Source: Closterium sp. NIES-65
Lineage: Eukaryota; Streptophyta; Zygnematophyceae; Desmidiales; Closteriaceae
Reading direction: 5' to 3'
Length of the DNA: 64,000 bases
NCBI GenBank assembly: GCA_948144175.1
Contig: CANXME010002677.1
Coordinates: forward strand, 1 to 64,000
Made by a program: the position numbers and the translations under genes. How positions within the stretch are numbered: position 1 is the first letter of the stretch; each line of letters begins with the position of its first letter. Shown here piece after piece: positions 9,457 to 19,368 of this stretch. Under the pieces are notes generated by a model. That model was not told where the DNA came from. It searched no databases and saw nothing but the letters and a program-made list of their open reading frames with translations.

Positions 9457-12400
9457 CTAGTTCATGCTCATTCCACTCATGCGCACACAACGCCAATGAG
9501 ACTCATCCGCAAGCCTCTTGGTGAGGAAGTCTGCTGGCTGCTGGTGAGTCTTGATGTAGATCGGATTCACCGTCCCCCTCTTCACCTCCTTACGCAGCCA
9601 GTGCCACTTGATACGCATGTGCTTATTCAGCCCATGAAGCACAGCGTTCCTGGCCATCCCAAGAGCTCCCTTGCTATCACAAAACAGCGGCGTAGCAACC
9701 TTTTGCTCCTGGCCAATCTCCTCCAACAGCCTCCTCAGCCAAATCACCTCCTTCACCCCATGGAACATCGCCATGTACTCTGATTCCACGGAAGAGAGTG
9801 CTGTCTCCGTCTGCTTCTTTGACCTCCAACTAACCGGTCCTCCCCCAACTACGCAGATGTATCCTCCCACAGATGAGGAATCCTCCTTCTCAGAGGCCCA
9901 CGTAGCATCGGTAAAGCAAGTGAGAAAAAGCTTGCCTTCTCCAAGCCTCTCCCCCTTCTCTTTCAGCACCTCAACCCCTTTCTGCTTCACCTGTGCAGAT
10001 GTGGAGTATTGAACTCCAATGCTTGGGTGAGAGTTCAGATACTTCACCACACGCTCAGCTGCATCCACCTGCTCCTCTGATGGATTCTGCACTACCCTAG
10101 CCAGCTGCCCAACCGAGAAAGAGATGTCGGGTCTCGTGTGAACTGCTGCATACAAGAGGCTGCCCACCAAGGACTGAAATTGCTGCTGCTCCTCGGCTTC
10201 AACCCCTTCATCCTCTGCAGCTTTCACAAGCTTGAATTCTGCTGGCAGGGGAGTTGCAACCTTGCGCTCATTCTCAATTCCATACTTCTCCCCAAGCTCC
10301 TTGATGAACTTCTCCTGGTGCAGCTTCAACCACCTGTGATCCAGATCCCTCTCCACGTGCATCCCGAGGTAGTACTTTACCTCCCCAAGGTTCTTGCACT
10401 TGAAGTTCTCCATCAGCTGCTGCTGCACCTTCTGGACCTCCTTCATGCTGCTGCTAAAGAGAAGAATGTCGTCCACATAGACCAGAAACAGCACCAGCTT
10501 CTCCCCCTCCCCCTTGAGAAAGAGGCTCTCATCACAGCTGCTGGTCCTGAATCCCATCTCCTCTAAAACAGCTGCCAACTTCTGGTACCAGCAGCGTGGC
10601 GCCTGCTTCAAGCCGTAGATGGACTTTTTCAGCTTGCACATCCTGCCCGTACCATCCTCATACCCAGGTGGCTGCGTCATGAACACCTCCTCCTCTAAAA
10701 TCCCGTTGAGAAATGCCGTTGATATGTCCATCTGGATAATGAACTTCCCACTAACGGCTGCATCTGCCAACAAGACACGAAGGGTAGGGGGTTTGGCAGT
10801 GGGAGCAAAGATCTCATTGAAGTCCCGCTTCTCCTTCTGCATAAACCCCTTAGCCACCAACCTACTCTTGTAGATGGTGACCTGCCCCTTGTCGTCAGTC
10901 TTGATCCTTAGCACCCACTTGCATTGTACCGCTTTCTTTCCCTCAGGCAGCACCACTAGTTCCCAAGTCCCATTCTCCAGCAGGCTCTGGTATTCAGCAT
11001 CCCTGGAAGCTAGCCATTTGTCCCTATCTGGTCCAGCTAATGCCTCCTCCATGCTAGCTGGTTCCTCTGGTGCAGGGGCAAGAAAACAGTACGCAGGTTG
11101 ATCCTCCTCATCCGGGTCATAGCCATGCGGTAGAATCAGCAATGCCTCCTCGGTCCCAAGCTGCTGCTCCGCTACATCAGCTCCTGCAGTCAGCTTCTTA
11201 GTAGCCATACGGGTACGTCCTGGCCTGGAGACGGGTGTCTCCCATCGCTTCATAATAACACCCTTCGGCTTCTTAGTTTTCCCCTGCTGCTGCTCTCCTC
11301 CCTCGGATCCAGCAGCTCCACTAGTGCTACCGCTAATCTCCACACCATCACCTCCACGAGCAGGTGCCTCCTGCACCTTCTCTTTATCACCACCCTCTGC
11401 AGCTGCCTCCTCTCCCTCCTCCCACACACTAGGAGTCAGGTCCAGCTGCATGGTAATCTGCTCGATCTGCTGGGACACCCTGGCCTCCGGCTGTTTCTCC
11501 CAGCTCCCATACATCATGCCCTCAACAAACTTCACATCCCTGCTGTCAAACAACACACCCTTGGAAGGCTCCCACAGCAGCCATCCCTTGCTCTCAGCAG
11601 CCAGCCCCAAATGCACACACCAGATTGCACTCGCCCCCAACTTACTGCGGTAGGTCTTGGGAACGTGGGCGACTGCCATGCAACCGAACACCCTCAGCAT
11701 GTCCACCGGCGGCTTCCTCCCAAGCCACCTCTCCAACGGCACCCACGAGTCATCCCCAACCTTTGTGAGTACCCTGTTTCTAGCGACGGTAGCGTGCCGA
11801 ACAGCATGGGGCCACATCAAGTTGCCCAGCCCAGATTCTATGAGCAGCGCCCTAGCTGTCTCCAGAATTGTCCGGTTCGCCCGTTCTGCTACACCGTTGG
11901 ACTGTGGGGTGTAAGCCGTGGTCAGCTCCCTCTGGATGCCCTGCTTCTTGAGCCAGGCCGTCATCTCAGCTCCAAGGAACTCACCACCCCGATCTGTCCT
12001 AATCCGCTTCACCACACACTCCGCTTGCTTCTCCACGAACGGCAGCCAATCGTCCCGAATCGTGGAGGCGGCATGATCTTTCTGCTTCAGCGGATACGCC
12101 CACATTAGCCTGCTCCAGTCATCCACTATGGTTAGGAAGTACCGCTCCCCCTTGTGCCCTTGCACCGGCAGCGGCCCCACCAAGTCCATGTGGACCAGCT
12201 CCAACGGCTTTTTGCTCCTGCCAGCCACACTATGGAAGGGGAAACGGGTGAACTTTGAAAGGAGGCAAATTTCACAGTTATCATCGGGTGGTTGTCCGTT
12301 CAGCTTTAAGCCCTTAACGGCTCCATCCTTCTCCAGCTGCTTCAGCAAAGGCATTGCCACATGCCCCAAACGTCGGTGTGCAGTTGCCCAATCTGTCTCC

Positions 12401-14037
12401 CCAGATCTGGCCGACACTTTCACACCAACCCCTCCAACGGCGTTGCACTCCCCCTGGGATGCAGACCCCTCTCCAGCCTGCCCCCCACCGTGCCATGCCA
12501 GCGCCGGCAGCTGCCACATAGATCTGTACACGTCCTTGCTCTCGTGCAGATCCCAAAGCACCCGATTGCCCAGCTTCCCCTTATAAGTGCGAGCCCCATC
12601 CGTGTTGGTGTTCACCCCAGACTTGCCAAGCTTACGGAGGGAGATGAGGTTGGCCTTCAGGTCGGGGACGAGGAGAACGTCGTGCAGCACCACCGGCTTG
12701 CCATCCGCTCCCTTAAATGCAGCTCGTCCCGCACCAGCCACCTTCAACATGTGTCCAGAGGCAGAGCACACCTCATTAATCGGTGCAGCGCGTACGTCGT
12801 CCAGCAGGTCCTTGCGCGGCGTCATTGTCCAAGCAGCGCCTGTGTCCAACACCCAATAGTCCAGGGGGTGCAGCTCTGTTCCAGCCTTAGCAGATGCGTC
12901 TCCTTGCTCCCCCTTGTCTCCCATATGGAAGAATTGGCCCGCGGTGCGCTCCTTCTTCTTCTCCGCACCGCCGTTGCCCTTCGGGTTGTTGTCGGACGAA
13001 TCAGCGACCATGTTGGCGCCGTTTTTCTGGTTCCTCCGCGCGCCGCCATCCTGGTGACGATTCTGGGGGGTCCATCCATCGGGTTTCTTATAGCACAAAA
13101 ACCAGGGGTGCCCTTCCTTCTCACAATACCAGCAACTCCCTTTCATTTTGCCACCAGCACCCGACTTGCCCCCACGTCCAGATTTCGCACCGCGACCCCA
13201 ACCGGTACCTCCTTGTTGGTCGTTGGAGTCGTCGTCTTTCTTTGCACCGCGTCCAGCACCACCGAAGCCACGTCCTTTGCCACGTCGGCTCCCTTGCATC
13301 CCGTAGCCGCTGCTGCCGTCGTCTCCACCCCTCAGTTGGCGGCGACGGAAGTCCTCCTCCAGAATCTTCGTCCGCACCCACTCGAGCGTCCACAAGCTCT
13401 GGTTCTGCGGCAGGCTCAATCCGCTCGTAAATTGAAGCCACGATTCCGGCAGCAGCGAGAGCATCTTCAAGCACTTTGTTTGCTCCGGGTAGGTGATTCC
13501 TGCGGTCGCCAACTTCGCGTAGAGGTCGCGCAATTTGTCCAGGACAGGTTGCACCGGCTCTCCCTCGCTCAGGCGCAACGCGGACAACTCCCTCTCCAGC
13601 ATCAATGTTGCAACAACGGAGGTCGGGGCGTGCAGCTCCTTCAACACCGTCCACGCCTTCGGACCGCACTCAACCTCCGGCAGCAGGTGCATGACGTGGT
13701 GACGCTGGTTCAGCTCCAAACTCTGCGACATCAAGTAGTAGCCAGCCGAGGCGCGCTCGTCCCAATCTTCCTGAAGGGCGGGGTCACTCGGTCTAGGCTC
13801 CTCCCCAATCATTAGTTTCAGCAATCCGATTTGACGGAAATAAAGTTGCATTTTCCAGGCCCAATCATCATAGCCCTCACCATTGAACTTCTCGACGGTG
13901 AAGTTTTTCAGCACCTCCTTGATCAGCGAGCCCTGGCTTGTTCGCGCTCCCCTTGGCGCAGAAACACCAGAATCATGGCTGCCGCTACGATCTTGGGCTG
14001 AAGATTCACCAGCTACCGCCGAGGTGTTGCCCGCCAT
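9457..14037 (-). CDS. Copia gag-pol polyprotein of A-3 (1,526 aa, looks whole)
   Basis: This is one open frame of 1,526 residues starting at the ATG of MAGNTSAVAGESS just inside the primer site. Parts in order are: gag (about 1-300) with basic G/R-rich stretches; a CCHC knuckle CWYCEKEGHPWFLC (302-315) for RNA binding; protease with VLDTGAAW (about 396-402); the integrase zinc region HRRLGH...CEIC (554-591); the integrase core with acidic residues near 618, 682 and 718; reverse transcriptase with YVDDILL near 1187; and RNase H with FTDATWA near 1377 to FCDSKGAL near 1454. Integrase precedes reverse transcriptase, which defines Ty1/copia. Known copia elements express all parts from one frame and cleave them by protease. 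No envelope gene is present. Confidence 0.97.
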   Translation of the reverse strand: MAGNTSAVAGESSAQDRSGSHDSGVSAPRGARTSQGSLIKEVLKNFTVEKFNGEGYDDWAWKMQLYFRQIGLLKLMIGEEPRPSDPALQEDWDERASAGYYLMSQSLELNQRHHVMHLLPEVECGPKAWTVLKELHAPTSVVATLMLERELSALRLSEGEPVQPVLDKLRDLYAKLATAGITYPEQTKCLKMLSLLPESWLQFTSGLSLPQNQSLWTLEWVRTKILEEDFRRRQLRGGDDGSSGYGMQGSRRGKGRGFGGAGRGAKKDDDSNDQQGGTGWGRGAKSGRGGKSGAGGKMKGSCWYCEKEGHPWFLCYKKPDGWTPQNRHQDGGARRNQKNGANMVADSSDNNPKGNGGAEKKKERTAGQFFHMGDKGEQGDASAKAGTELHPLDYWVLDTGAAWTMTPRKDLLDDVRAAPINEVCSASGHMLKVAGAGRAAFKGADGKPVVLHDVLLVPDLKANLISLRKLGKSGVNTNTDGARTYKGKLGNRVLWDLHESKDVYRSMWQLPALAWHGGGQAGEGSASQGECNAVGGVGVKVSARSGETDWATAHRRLGHVAMPLLKQLEKDGAVKGLKLNGQPPDDNCEICLLSKFTRFPFHSVAGRSKKPLELVHMDLVGPLPVQGHKGERYFLTIVDDWSRLMWAYPLKQKDHAASTIRDDWLPFVEKQAECVVKRIRTDRGGEFLGAEMTAWLKKQGIQRELTTAYTPQSNGVAERANRTILETARALLIESGLGNLMWPHAVRHATVARNRVLTKVGDDSWVPLERWLGRKPPVDMLRVFGCMAVAHVPKTYRSKLGASAIWCVHLGLAAESKGWLLWEPSKGVLFDSRDVKFVEGMMYGSWEKQPEARVSQQIEQITMQLDLTPSVWEEGEEAAAEGGDKEKVQEAPARGGDGVEISGSTSGAAGSEGGEQQQGKTKKPKGVIMKRWETPVSRPGRTRMATKKLTAGADVAEQQLGTEEALLILPHGYDPDEEDQPAYCFLAPAPEEPASMEEALAGPDRDKWLASRDAEYQSLLENGTWELVVLPEGKKAVQCKWVLRIKTDDKGQVTIYKSRLVAKGFMQKEKRDFNEIFAPTAKPPTLRVLLADAAVSGKFIIQMDISTAFLNGILEEEVFMTQPPGYEDGTGRMCKLKKSIYGLKQAPRCWYQKLAAVLEEMGFRTSSCDESLFLKGEGEKLVLFLVYVDDILLFSSSMKEVQKVQQQLMENFKCKNLGEVKYYLGMHVERDLDHRWLKLHQEKFIKELGEKYGIENERKVATPLPAEFKLVKAAEDEGVEAEEQQQFQSLVGSLLYAAVHTRPDISFSVGQLARVVQNPSEEQVDAAERVVKYLNSHPSIGVQYSTSAQVKQKGVEVLKEKGERLGEGKLFLTCFTDATWASEKEDSSSVGGYICVVGGGPVSWRSKKQTETALSSVESEYMAMFHGVKEVIWLRRLLEEIGQEQKVATPLFCDSKGALGMARNAVLHGLNKHMRIKWHWLRKEVKRGTVNPIYIKTHQQPADFLTKRLADESHWRCVRMSGMSMN

Positions 14038-14068
14038 AGCTACCTATATCGAGGATCGCTATAACGCA

Positions 14069-14080
14069 GCTCTGATACCA
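14069..14080 (-). other. Primer binding site of A-3
   Basis: GCTCTGATACCA on the plus strand is the complement of the Met-tRNA primer site, three bases from the 5' LTR. Confidence 0.9.
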
Positions 14081-14083
14081 GCT

Positions 14084-15176
14084 TGTTGGTGTAAGGGCCT
14101 AATAAACTCAAGCTATTAAGACTTTATCACACTTAAAACCTCTCCTCGGGGTCACCTCCAAGGGTCCTTGGGTGCCTGGTACAAGACCAGCCCCTATCCT
14201 CGGGTCCGAGTTTGTAGAGAGAGGGATCAAGAGGGACTTAGTAAAAACAGCAAGAGTACCTTGAACGTCGCGCAGCGTATCGTGCAGACCGTCGATCGGA
14301 TTAAGCTGAGAATTTCCTATATCGAAGCTCACTCTAAGAGCTTTAAAATAAGCCAAGTTGCCTCGCGAAAAGTTCTGCCATTACGAAGTTATGGCTCGGA
14401 CAGCGTTAGCCTAGCGTTGGAGTGCTAGCGTACTAGCGTTGACTCGGGTAGCATTCCGCCGTCGTACCGCGTAGAAAGGAAATTCCAGCAAGGAAGGAAT
14501 TCGCTTGAATCAATTTCACTATATTCAGGTACAAACAGAGAAGGAATAAATAGCTCTAGCTAGCAAGGACCTTGGGAATCAACCTGGGAACAACCAGGGA
14601 TGATCCCAAATAATTCCAAGCAACAGAACCAACCTGGCTGGACAAAATAGCAGGTGATAGGTTGGTGAACAACCTCTGGTTCTGTTTTTCCAACCTGGGA
14701 AAACAACAACCAGGTTCAGGTCCTAAAAACAGAACCTGTTTTGTCTTTGCCCAACCAGCCAAATGCTGGTTCCGCTGGTTTCCCCTGGCCCTGTAGCATG
14801 CAGATACAGACAAACAACATCCAACCTTCACCTAAATTGTACCCCTATAGTGCCTGCCCTGCTACACTATAGTCAACCAAACAAAACAGTACAATTTCGA
14901 GTTGGATAGAACTGAATCTGCGCAATCAAGTAAGTTGAACCGCAAAGCTTCCATCTTGGGTTCCTTTGCGAGCTCGTCCTTTCTGCTTGTACTGTTCATA
15001 GCGCGTACAATGTTATGCCGAAGCGCACATTTTGTGAGTACCTGCAAATGCTTCAAGCGAAAATTGCGAAAGCAAACAAACACACAAACATACCATTCAC
15101 ACGCAAATGCATTCGCACACGCATACTCGTACAAACAGACGGCAGGATGTCGTGCAATGTGAATTTGCACCCAACA
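14084..15176 (-). repeat. 5' LTR of A-3
   Basis: It is 1,093 bp, nearly identical to 8322-9414, and followed by the second CAATC copy. Confidence 0.96.
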
Positions 15177-16287
15177 CAATCATCTGCTTGACATTAACGG
15201 CATCGACTTCTTGCAGGAAGGCGACTAAGAGCCTGCTGTACCGTGACTTCGCAACATATGCAGAAAGCAGCTCCTAAAACTTCACTGTGGTAAGGACAAC
15301 ATCAGTTAGAACATGCGACCAAACGCGCTTCATCAGCATCCTGACATTGGTAATGAAAGAGGCGATTTCATGCGACGGAATGACAAGAAATTGCAAGATC
15401 GCGGTGAAGCGAAGGTGCGACGCAATCCCCTTTGCGATGTCGATTTCCAGCTCCTCATCGGAGTCATCTTCAATGAAGGAGTCATAAGGTGCGATTGTAG
15501 CCAGCGCGTTCAGCTTATATTTAATTGATAACTCCGAGCTCCCCGCAGTCACTTCTGCCTCTGATGGCAGATTCTTCTCAATCTTTAACTTGCCGCTCGC
15601 TATTTGCTTGGGTGCAGCATCCGTTCCACCAGTCAGGTTTTCAGGCGGTGGAGCGTCGACCGTAACCCTAACGCGCGACCCTTTCGGCGGCATCGTGCTA
15701 TGATGAGCCAAAACCGGTAGAGGCTCTGATGGATTGAGGTGATGAAAACAATGAGCCGTTGGTCTTAGAACAATACAAATATAGAGCCTGCCATTGTCAT
15801 CGTTAGTGTACATTGTTGCCCAGTGCTCGTAGCACAGGTGCTGGAAAGCCAATGATAGAAATTCGGGGTCATCCCCTTCGATGTAAGGAGAACCAGTGGT
15901 CCTTGGTAGTTGTTCCTGACTGCCAGTGAAGCATCTTGAGAAGCACGCGTAGATCTTGAGCTTAGGTTTTTTTACCAGCGAGGAGCTCCCTAAAGAAGAC
16001 GATATTATGTTCGCCTGATGAACATATAATGTATATAGACTTTTTCGCAGGAATGTAACGGTTACAACGCTGGTGAAATTAAAACCATCAGGTGGCCAGG
16101 CTTCACGCAATGTGCTCGTCAGGCAAGTATGAGGCAGCCATGGCGGCCTCATTCTCATGATTCCTTTCCTCTCTCCCTTAATCACTGATATCCAAGGTAG
16201 TGAGTCAAGGCAGAAATGAAAGCATGTTTTGACTGGATATAATTGACTGCAGTTGACCCGCTTTCTTTTGCGTGAGATTTTCATCAC
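15177..16287 (-). pseudogene. Unrecognised coding-like region, upstream part
   Basis: The minus-strand frame of 337 residues runs from 16287 to a TAG at 15274-15276, then stays open for 32 more codons to the edge of A-3. A plausible internal start is the ATG at 15693 (MPPKGSRVRVTVDAPPPENL). It is followed by a charged stretch (IEKNLPSEAE) and an acidic patch, FIEDDSDEELEIDIAKG. No signal peptide, membrane segment or known catalytic motif is evident. The frame resumes in register at 8317 on the other side of A-3, so the two blocks were contiguous before insertion. The in-frame stops argue for a decayed gene. A LINE ORF1 (a LINE endonuclease fragment lies further along the same strand) or a host gene are the main options. 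I do not assign a function. Confidence 0.45.
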
Positions 16288-16520
16288 CTAACACGCGGGG
16301 CACGAGCCCACGTGATTCTGTACGTCAGTCATTAGCTCCGTCAAGGGTTAATATCTCTGTACGTGCTGTCTCGTTTTTTCAACTCCGAAGTGACCCGAGG
16401 TAAGCCCGTCGTGTGCCTTTGTAGTAGCGGGTCCTATAGCAGTCAATATGCTGCTACCCAGATGCGATTGGCGCGAGTTTTTATGTAGAAAACTCCCTTA
16501 CCCTTTGTCCACTGCTGAAA

Positions 16521-17940
16521 TTAACCAATGGTAAGAAATGGGTCGTTGCAGTAGCCGTGGGTAAATATTCTGGTCAGTAAAGGGCTAGGTTGGGCGAGTA
16601 GGATGTCATGGAGTTGGGCTATGGGGCGGGCAAGGGCGTCGGCGATGTTCGGTGCACTGTTTTTGTATTTCACGGTGTAGTGAAAGATTCCAGATAGTCT
16701 AACCATCATATCTGTCGCAGGTTGAGATTCAGTTGGGCGCGAAGGTACTGTATTATAAAGATTGACCCTGTCAGTTAGCACCGCCAGATTTTCACTGCAT
16801 GCACGATCTCGGGCATTTCACGGTAGTGTATCAAATAGTTGTGCTCGGGCGGGTCGAGCTTGCGGGACTCGTACGCGATTGGATGGAGGTTCTTTGTCGA
16901 AGTCCTGCAACAGTACGGCTCCGACGGCGATGTTGCTTGCGCCGGTGACGAGATCGAATGGACGGTGAAGATCAGTGATGTGCAGGACCGGCAGCGAGCA
17001 CAGTGAAGGCAACTTCCTCTTTCTACCCCCACGTGTACTCAACCCCCTCCTCAATAAGTTGGTCAGCGAGATAGTAAGCCTCGCCGTGTGAGTGACAAAC
17101 CGACGAACGTGGTTGACGAACCCAAAAAAACTATGCATCTAGGCCAAGTTTGTCAGCGGTTGCTCTCAATCATCACGATTTGTTTCGGGTCTATTTACAC
17201 AGGTTGGCCGGAATTAGGTGTCCCAAAATCTCGAGTCTGTCCCACACTTAGAAGCTTTCGTCAGTAGCTGGTTCTCAATTAAAACATGTCCTCTACGAAA
17301 CATGTATCAAAGCGGTTGTACAGCGTTGCGACATATCTTTTAGCGTTGGACGCTATACAAATTCGATGTCCTTTGTTTTGTCGGGGCTGTTAATCAGTAT
17401 GTCATCAAAGTAGACGATGTCGCGCTTAACTAGAACCGGGCGGAACGCCTCGTCCATCGTTATCTCAAAAGTAGCCGGTGCGTGGTTTATTCCAAATATC
17501 ATTACCATATTCAAATGGACCATAGTTGGTGCGGAAGGCGGGTTTTAGATAGTCGGGTGGGTTGACTCGCATTTGGTGGTAACCCCCTCTAAGGTTGATG
17601 TTGCAGTTTACGAAGTTGGTCGATCAGTTTGTCGGCTCATGGAATAGGGCAACAAGACTTGATAGCAATCCTGTTCAGTGCACGGTAGTCGATGATCCGC
17701 AGAATCACCCGTCCATTTTCGCTGTGAATAGTATGGACATGACAAATTGTGATGAACTCGTGCGGATCATTTTTTTTATCGACAAGGTAATCCGGCTGCT
17801 TCCGAAGTTCGTCCAGTTAGGGTTGGGTCAATCTGAATTGTCGCTGAACTGTCGGTATTCTCCCGGTTCTACCTGTATGCTGTGGTCGTGCGGTCGTTGA
17901 GGTGGCAGTCCCTCCAGAAAGTAATCGGGGAAGGTTTTTC
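16521..17940 (-). mobile_element. Decayed Ty3/gypsy pol remnant
   Basis: Minus-strand frames carry typical Ty3/gypsy signatures in the expected order. They are a reverse transcriptase block with VYFDDILI near 17420, the connection segment MHSFFGFVNHVRRF at 17138, RNase H beginning HPIAYESRKLDPPEHNY near 16880, and its end YKNSAPNIADALARP near 16640. The frame is broken many times, no LTRs are recognisable, and protein similarity rather than DNA repeats is what remains. It looks old. Its orientation is opposite to the methyltransferase-bearing retroelement at 19369, so the two are probably unrelated. Confidence 0.8.
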
Positions 17941-17989
17941 GAGTTTGTTTCAGTAACACTGCCAGGTCATCCGGTATGTTTCAGTAACA

Positions 17990-18652
17990 CGGCCTGCCAA
18001 AGTAGCAGGTCGAGGGCTTGCCAACGCTGCAGCAAAGCGGTTGTACAGCGTTGCACCCGTAGAAGACAGCAGTGCATTTGTACGTGCGCGCAGACGATTG
18101 GCCCGACTTGGACCGCTGTGCATCTGTCGGCTTTGATCTGCGCGTGACGAGCCACATCGACTTCGGGATACCAGCCCGAAGTCGCCTTCGTCACCGCGGC
18201 CTCCACGGAGTTCGCGTGCCTCCGTAGAACTTGCCGAGCAAGTTACTTGGTCGACCTGGTCGACCACCCAGTGCTCTGGTCGATGCCTCCCTCGTCGACC
18301 TCAGCTCACATCGAGGAACTCCCGGTTGACCAGCACTGTCAGCTGCTCCTCCTAGTCGACGGCCCGTCCGTCGACCAGCTCGGCCAGCTGAAGCCGTCGA
18401 GCTCCCCTAGTTGGCGGCTCCAGCTCCGCGGCTGTCCTGTGCAGGTCGACGGCCACCTCGTCGACCTGCTCCGCAAAAGATGGCCGTCGAGCTCCCCTAG
18501 TCGATGGCAACACAGCAGCGATCACCTGCAGCTCGAAGAAGCCCGTCGAGACTCCCTCACTGCGTACGGTCGGCTGCTACTCCCCGTACACTCGACAAGG
18601 ACGTCGGCGTCGCCCAAGCGAGGGTGGGGCCAACACTCTATTCCCGTTTACA
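17990..18652 (-). repeat. Family B LTR of B-1 (partial)
   Basis: This GTCGAC-rich repeat aligns with 60449-61453 and 38884-42046. Its right end CCCGTTTACA lies next to a purine-rich tract on the minus strand (CTCCCCTGCC on plus), which marks a 3' LTR. Confidence 0.7.
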
Positions 18653-18985
18653 CTCCCCTGCCGCGCTCATGCTTGGGCTCCCTGACCCATACTGCAGTAC
18701 TCCACGGAGAACAATCGTCCTCGACATGCACCCTACACACAGCACGCTGTCACCGCACCAGCCGTGCAGAAGGCAAGACACCTATTGCTGCACCTTGTCG
18801 TCACCGTCACCGATGTCGGCCAGGCGGACTTGGCCGATCACGACAGAGCACCGGTTGAATGCCGGAAAGGGCAGCGCCTTCGTCAGAACGTCGGCTGGCT
18901 GTTCGGTGGTCGGGATGTACTTCAGCACGAATTTCCCGCGCCTCACCATGTCTTGCAGCCAGGCGTAGCGTCGTGACCCGTTTTT
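17990..18985 (-). mobile_element. Copia family B fragment B-1 (3' end)
   Basis: This is a family B LTR (about 17990-18652) followed on its right by the RNase H tail of a copia polyprotein on the minus strand (about 18785-18985: GKFVLKYIPTTEQPADVLTKALP). It is homologous to 60449-61740. It is an incomplete and broken fossil. Both outer edges are approximate. Confidence 0.75.
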
Positions 18986-19368
18986 TATCTGTGCGTAGGT
19001 GCTCTAGATATAAACTCGTGACTTGAAGGATAATAGGAGAAAACAGTAGCAAAGATTACATTAGAGCGGCAAAAAGGCCGAAACGAGCAAAACTGAATTG
19101 AGACTCGGCTGGCGAAATGGTACCGTTGGGGCAACGGTAACCAGCAGCAAATACTTAAGCAAGTAGGTAGTGTAGGAGCCGTGCTAGCGTGTTTGTTTTC
19201 ACACCTAGGCTTGAACTTTCAAACTCGACTGTAACTTATAAGCGAGAGAAGCCAATCAGCGCAAGCACTCTACTTGAAGCATCTTCCCAAGGAAACAGCC
19301 AGCCGAGCTAGGGTTTGTGCCTCAAGCTATCTAGGGCCTGGGCACTTTAAACAAACACGCAAGCAGTA
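18986..19368. other. Possible leader or LTR of the methyltransferase-bearing element
   Basis: This is about 380 bp of AT-richer sequence between the end of B-1 and the first gag-side frame at 19369. No LTR termini, primer site or second copy is visible in the window, so its role is not established. Confidence 0.3.

Larger units (their letters stand above)
8322..15176 (-). mobile_element. Ty1/copia LTR retrotransposon A-3, looks whole
   Basis: This is a complete minus-strand element of 6,855 bp: 3' LTR (8322-9414), polypurine tract (9415-9425), one uninterrupted gag-pol frame (9457-14037), primer site (14069-14080) and 5' LTR (14084-15176). It is flanked by a perfect 5-bp target duplication, CAATC (8317-8321 and 15177-15181). 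The LTRs differ at about three positions by eye, so insertion was very recent. It interrupts an unrecognised coding-like region on the same strand. Confidence 0.97.

Noticed and set aside
9253-9783. 176-codon frame spanning the LTR edge and the RNase H antisense
   Set aside because: It crosses the LTR boundary and is antisense to RNase H. It recurs in each copy only because the DNA repeats.
12361-13815. Long open frame (484 codons) on the strand opposite the A-3 gag-pol
   Set aside because: It is antisense to a well-supported polyprotein. Equivalent antisense frames appear in A-1, A-5 and A-11 (for example 46682-48205) with no recognisable domains, so they are by-products of codon bias.
18247-18858. 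203-codon frame in the GTCGAC-rich region, and a similar 238-codon frame at 39225-39941
   Set aside because: Both lie in the family B LTR. Their sequences do not match each other as proteins and the frames are composition effects.
19220-19260. TATA-like TTATAAGC and CCAATCAG near the methyltransferase-bearing element
   Set aside because: They are single short matches without LTR borders or a second copy, which is not enough to call a promoter.
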